A DNA stretch of 64,000 nucleotides, taken from Lentinus brumalis (Eukaryota; Basidiomycota; Agaricomycetes; Polyporales; Polyporaceae). The position numbers and the translations under genes were made by a program. Below, in pieces: positions 59,949 to 64,000 of the stretch. Within the stretch, counting starts at the first letter, position 1, and the number at the start of each line of letters is the position of its first letter. Under the pieces are notes generated by a model. That model made no database searches, was not told where the DNA came from, and saw only the letters and a list, made by a program, of their open reading frames with translations. The DNA lies in NCBI GenBank assembly GCA_001792895.1, contig MARA01000001.1, forward strand, positions 868,001 through 932,000, in the 5' to 3' direction.

Positions 59949-60020
59949 CTTTGCGCAAAGACAGTGTATTGCGTCGAGATGATGTACAGTACTAGATAAC
60001 ACTTGCGGGTGGAACTGCAG

Positions 60021-60755
60021 TCAGGAAGCGTGTGCCTCTTGTCCTGAGCCGGGATGCGGCGGCACTGCACCACATCGTGAGCGCGAGTCGAACAAGCCAT
60101 ATGGAAGAAAACTCACCCCATCCAGTCCGATTGATCCACCCGTAGTAATTGTCGTCCACCCACTCGTATAGCGGGTCCCAGTTGAGACACATGTGAGTCC
60201 CGCCTATCCTCTCAACTTCGAAGTCCCTCTCCTCGAAATTGCCCGGCTCGAGCGTGAGGTCGGGGTCACACAGGATGCCTTGGCGGATGTAGTTCAGGCA
60301 ATGCTTGATGTGGTCGACCGTCGCACCAGGCATCTTGGACAACGCCCGGTTGATCATGCGCAAGCAATGCAGTTCGTGGAACATTGTAATGACGAACGTG
60401 CGGTCCTCTGGTCCAAGGCGAATGTAGCCGTAGCTTGGAGAGGCGATGGAAAGCCATTCCTGGTCCGTAGGTGCGCCAAGCGGGGGATAGTGGACCGACT
60501 CTTCAATGGTCACCGGGACCCTCTCTACCTCGAAAGGGAGTGGGAGGTGCTCGGGGAAGTCATGACCACGCCAGGCTGCAGAGATCCATGTCAACGTGCT
60601 CAGTGGGAAGCAATGAAGAGGAGCTCACAGTAATCGTGTTCTTTGAATGCAGCAGACCGCGAAGAGGATGCGTTTCTCACATAGGATAGGATGTAGAGAA
60701 CATTGACGATGTTCACGAGAAACAGCAAGAGCACCTTCGTTGTCGAGGAGAGCAT
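60021..60755 (-). CDS. UstYa-like (DUF3328) protein B, intact HxxHC
   Basis: Start ATG 60755: MLSSTTKVLLLFLVNIVNVL gives a signal anchor (exon 60629-60755). Exon 60117-60575 encodes WRGHDFPEHLPLPFEVERVP, IEESVHYPPLGAPTDQEWLS, GYIRLGPEDRTFVITMFHEL leading to HELHCLRMI, VDHIKHCLNYIRQGILCDPD, and GGTHMCLNWDPLYEWVDDNY. A third exon (60021-60064) adds a short tail. Both HxxHC motifs are complete (HELHC, HIKHC), as expected of an active metal-dependent UstYa oxidase facing the secretory lumen, where a signal-peptide-bearing precursor would pass. 209 aa. Together with protein A it could form a hetero-oligomer, as UstYa/UstYb pairs work jointly; that part is inference. Confidence 0.82.
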
Positions 60756-61316
60756 TGGATTCGGGATCGGGGGTGCCCCGACTAACGACGCGGTGTCACC
60801 GAAACAAGCCTAGACAAACTCACGAGACACCCATGACCTCAGGCCGACCGCACGGATGCCGTCAACCCGCATGAAGCAAAGACCTGATGTATGATTGATG
60901 CGCTCCCAATCGGAAGGCAGCGCAAGGAAGCTTGAGATTTGATATCATGGCCCTGACCTCAGGCCTGAGCTGGCCTGATGATCAAGACACATCGGACAGC
61001 GCAAGGATCATCGTTCCGGTCACCCCATGCGGCTGGGTTGCGGCCATGCGGCGAGCGGACGCTGTGGAGGAAGGGAACAACCTGAGAGCGCCACAGTTGA
61101 TATCACCGCCCAGGTGTACGGCGACCATGTCATCTCATGTCATCCTGAATGGCGCGAGCAGGCGCGAGCTTGCAGAAGAAGTCGATCGGACTGATGCAGT
61201 GATGAGGGCTCTTCTCATCGCTCGAGGAGTTCACATATACTCAGGGATGGCCGGGACAAGCAGCTAGCTCGCCGTTACGGGCGTCCTGCGCAGTACTTCT
61301 TCCCATACGACTCGCG
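60756..61316. promoter_or_regulatory. Divergent promoter of UstYa-B and hydrolase B
   Basis: 560 nt with no gene. Contains CCTGACCTCAGGCCTGAGC near 60953-60971, a small palindromic region (CTCAGGCCTGAG) that could be a regulatory site; similar words recur at 60837-60842 (CCTCAGGCC). Confidence 0.35.
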
Positions 61317-62315
61317 ATGCGTATCCCATTCATTGCTTCAGTGTTCGCCCTCACGTCGGCCTCCCAAACAAACCTCGCCATGCCCAGCGACGCCGTCGGG
61401 ATCAAGGAGGGACACATCCCCTTCGCATACCAAGGCGAGACTCACCAGACGTATTACAAGGTCTTCGGTGACCTTGAGAACCGTACTCGCACTCCGGTCA
61501 TCGTCCTCCATGGCGGCCCCGGGATGTCCCACGACTATACCCTCCCGCTAGCCGACCTCGCCGACCACTCGTATCCCGTCATCTTTTACGACCAGATCGG
61601 TAACGCTCGCTCGACGCGCCTCCCAGACAAGCCCACGGAGTTCTGGAACATCGACCTGTTCCTCGACGAGTTCGATAACCTCGTTAAGCACTTCGAAGTC
61701 CAGGATGGCTACCACATCGTCGGCCACTCGTGGGGAGGGATGATGGCGTCCGAGTTGATTGTGCGGAGACAACCAAAGGGATTGAAGCGACTGGTCATCT
61801 CGGACTCCCCGTCGGCGATCGCGCTGTGGAGGAAGTCCTTCATGGAGCTGCTAGACAAGTTCCCGCAGAGGGTGAAGGACGCAGTGGCGAAGGGGTTTGA
61901 GGATCGAGTTGGGTACTGGAACGCGCTGCTCGAGGTGTATGCCGTGCACGGGTGCAGAGTAAAGCCGCTCCCCAAGGACCTGGAGACCTCGTTGCTCTAC
62001 ATATATGGCGAAAACGCAGATCGTACCGTCGACGAAGCACCGTAAGTGCTGCGATGCCGGACCGCCCATCTTGCCTTCTAACCTCCGCTCAGGATCCTGA
62101 CCGGGTGGAACATCGAAGGACGCCTGCACGAAATCAACGTACCCACCCTGGTCATCAATGGTCGCTACGACATCGCGCAGGACTACGTCACGCGTGCGTA
62201 TGTCGAGAAGATCCCAGGCGCAAAGTTCGTAACCTTTGAGGAGTCGAGCCACACGCCATTCTTCGAGGAGAGGGAGAAGTACATCCAAACGGTGGCAGAG
62301 TTCTTGGAGGCTTGA
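61317..62315 (+). CDS. S33 proline-iminopeptidase-like hydrolase B, 315 aa
   Basis: Exons 61317-62041 and 62093-62315. Motifs: YYKVFGDLENRTRTPVIVL, HGGPG, FYDQIGNARSTRLPD, VGHSWGGMMASELIVRRQPK (nucleophile Ser), VINGRYDIAQD (Asp), EESSHTPFFEE (His). It is a paralogue of the gene at 47639 but with a different lid (CRVKPLPKDLETSLLYIYGE). The first Met opens a hydrophobic MRIPFIASVFALTSAS stretch that could be a signal peptide; a second Met (61381, MPSDAVGIKEG) would give a cytosolic form starting like other family members. Expected to hydrolyse N-terminal residues of peptides or amino-acid amides. Rightmost member of the candidate peptide locus, immediately before housekeeping GUA1. Confidence 0.85.
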
Positions 62316-62536
62316 GACAAGCAGCAAACGGTCTTGTACTTTTTGAACAAGTACGTTGTATCCCAGATCAGATGTATACACGCGAGTCATGCGATGAAGA
62401 GGACGAGGAGAAGAAGCTAAGTCGCAGAAAGATCAAGCGCCCATATACGGTAGTGCTTTTATTGAGCGTCTATCTTATCTGCAAATTCTCTGCAGTTCGC
62501 CTCGAACTCTGCAGTCTCTTGCTCTCAACCTCCATC

Positions 62537-64000
62537 ATGGCTGAGATTCACGACCAATTCGACACCATACTCATCCTCGACTTCGGCTCTCAGGTTGGTT
62601 TGTTGCATCGCAGCATTAGCCCCCGCTGAAGCTCATCCGCAGTACAGCCACTTGATAACCCGGAGATGTCGTGAACACAATGTCTACGCTGAGCTCATGC
62701 CATGCACTCAGAAGATCAAGGATCTGAACTTTAAGCCAAAAGGTGCGTACAATAGTCAGAAATGCAGCATTTGTGTGACTCAGGCGGAATGTCAAGGTGT
62801 GATCCTGTCCGGATCTCCTTACTCTGTTTACGACAAGGATGCGCCGCATGTGGACCCGGAGGTCTTCGAGCTCGGAGTCCCCGTTCTCGGTATCTGCTAT
62901 GGCCTGCAGGTGCGTGATCACATCTACGACATCTTGTTTCAAGCTGACGCTGGGCAAGTAGGAGATGGCATGGACCATGAAGGGCAAGGTCGCCAAGTGC
63001 GAGCATCGTGAATACGGTTTCGCCCAGGTCAAGATATCGAAGGTCGGCGGGGAGAACCAAGGCGTGGACGCCCTGTTCGAGGGACTGGGAGACGAGCTCC
63101 AGGTACGTGAGACAGCGGTATACGTTGAGCATCTACCCTCAACGATATACAGGTGTGGATGTCGCACGGGGACAAGTTGTCCGAGATGCCCCCAGACTTC
63201 CATATCATCGGTCGTACAGACAACGCGCCATACGCCGCAATCGCCCACAACTCCAAGCCCTTCTACGGTATCCAGTTCCATCCCGAGGTCACGCATTCAA
63301 AGCGCGGACGGGAAGTGATTGGGAAGTTCATCATCGACATCTGCGGCTGCAGACAGCACTGGACTATGGTGCGTCTTCAAGTCGTCTACTCACTGGAAGC
63401 ACGCGCTAACCGAACAACAGGAAGAATTCATTGGCAAGGAGATCGCGCGTATTCGTGAGATTTGCGGCCCCAAGGGTCGCGTGATTGGAGCCGTCAGCGG
63501 TGGTGTCGACAGCTCCGTTGCAGCAAAACTCATGCACGAAGCTATCGGTGATCGGTGAGGTTCAGCGAGTTGCGGTGTCTGCTCTTGTTGTCTGACAGAA
63601 GTATGCAGCTTCCACGCCATCATGGTGGACAACGGTGTGCTGCGTCTGAACGAAGCGAAGCAGGTGCACGAGATGCTGAACAAGGATCTCGGCGTGAACC
63701 TGACGGTCGTCGACGCGTCCGAGCTCTTCCTGTCCCGTCTCAAGGACGTCGAAGACCCCGAGCAGAAGCGCAAGATCATCGGCAACACGTTCATCAACAT
63801 CTTCGAGGAGGAGGCCGCAAAGATCGAAGCCGAGGCTGAGCGCGAGGAGGCCAAGGGTGCTGAGGCGAAGGGCAAGATCGAGTGGCTCCTGCAGGGAACG
63901 CTCTACCCCGACGTCATCGAGAGTATCAGCTTCAAGGGACCGAGCGCAACCATCAAGACGCACCACAACGTCGGCGGTCTGCTCAAGGACATGAAGCTGA
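62537..64000 (+). CDS. GUA1: GMP synthase (glutamine-hydrolysing), 3' truncated
   Basis: Converts XMP to GMP with glutamine and ATP, the last step of guanine nucleotide synthesis, in the cytosol. Start ATG 62537: [19 protein letters not shown], then [20 protein letters not shown], the glutaminase class I triad Cys in GICYGLQ, His/Glu in [13 protein letters not shown], the ATP-pyrophosphatase P-loop [14 protein letters not shown], and [16 protein letters not shown] through [20 protein letters not shown]. About eight introns; several split conserved motifs (e.g. directly after GICYGLQ). The window ends inside the synthetase domain, so the C-terminal dimerisation part is missing only because of the cut. 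Confidence 0.95.

Overview
This is a eukaryotic, fungal window. Genes on both strands are cut by many short GT-AG introns (about 45-65 nt), and the gene content points to an Agaricomycete (mushroom-forming basidiomycete, possibly Polyporales). The lineage call rests on DUF6533-type seven-helix proteins, UstYa-like (DUF3328) proteins, small secreted peptides and other families I associate with Agaricomycetes. No tRNA, rRNA, CRISPR or bacterial-style element was seen. Multi-exon CDS entries run from first to last codon; the key splice sites are in the evidence. All exon structures were read by eye from reading frames and splice consensus, without transcripts.

Layout. 1-3.6 kb holds no supported gene. 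3.6-6.9 kb has a fungal hypothetical gene (+) and a DUF6533 membrane protein (-). 9.1-10.4 kb encodes a GT17 glycosyltransferase. 11.0-13.0 kb holds two convergent paralogues of an unknown family, one apparently frameshifted at its 5' end. 13.3-21.2 kb is a conserved block: nucleoporin Nup49/Nup58 (-), an Arp10/Arp11-like actin-related protein (+) and a PX-PB1 protein (-). 23.5-28.3 kb has a small ORF, an aldo/keto reductase (-) and an intact small Tyr/Ser/Gly-rich protein gene beside a decayed copy. About 5 kb without a supported gene then precedes a GATA factor (33.2-35.6 kb), followed by a TauD-type dioxygenase (-), a PEBP-like gene with an in-frame stop, a methyltransferase / alpha-beta hydrolase divergent pair and a multi-helix membrane protein (-).

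The right third is the most interesting part. A small secreted two-cysteine peptide gene (46.6 kb, -) lies beside an S33 proline-iminopeptidase-like hydrolase (47.6 kb, +). XRN1 and a GNAT acetyltransferase follow. Then comes a compact accessory group: a one-helix membrane protein (-), a second peptide gene with the same architecture (58.5 kb, +), two convergent UstYa-like proteins (59.3 and 60.0 kb) and a second S33 hydrolase (61.3 kb, +). GMP synthase (GUA1) runs off the right edge. Peptide, UstYa-type oxidases, peptidase-like hydrolase and membrane protein together resemble a candidate fungal RiPP (ribosomal peptide) locus. That is an inference from gene content, and the core peptide does not look like known dikaritin cores.

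Other themes are very small exons (4, 8, 8, 11 and 17 nt) required by reading frame, a GC-AG intron, and several genes with fresh-looking lesions: a nonsense codon in the PEBP gene, an apparent 1-nt frameshift in the PX-PB1 gene, a 4-nt insertion in one paralogue and a stop in the decayed small-protein copy.
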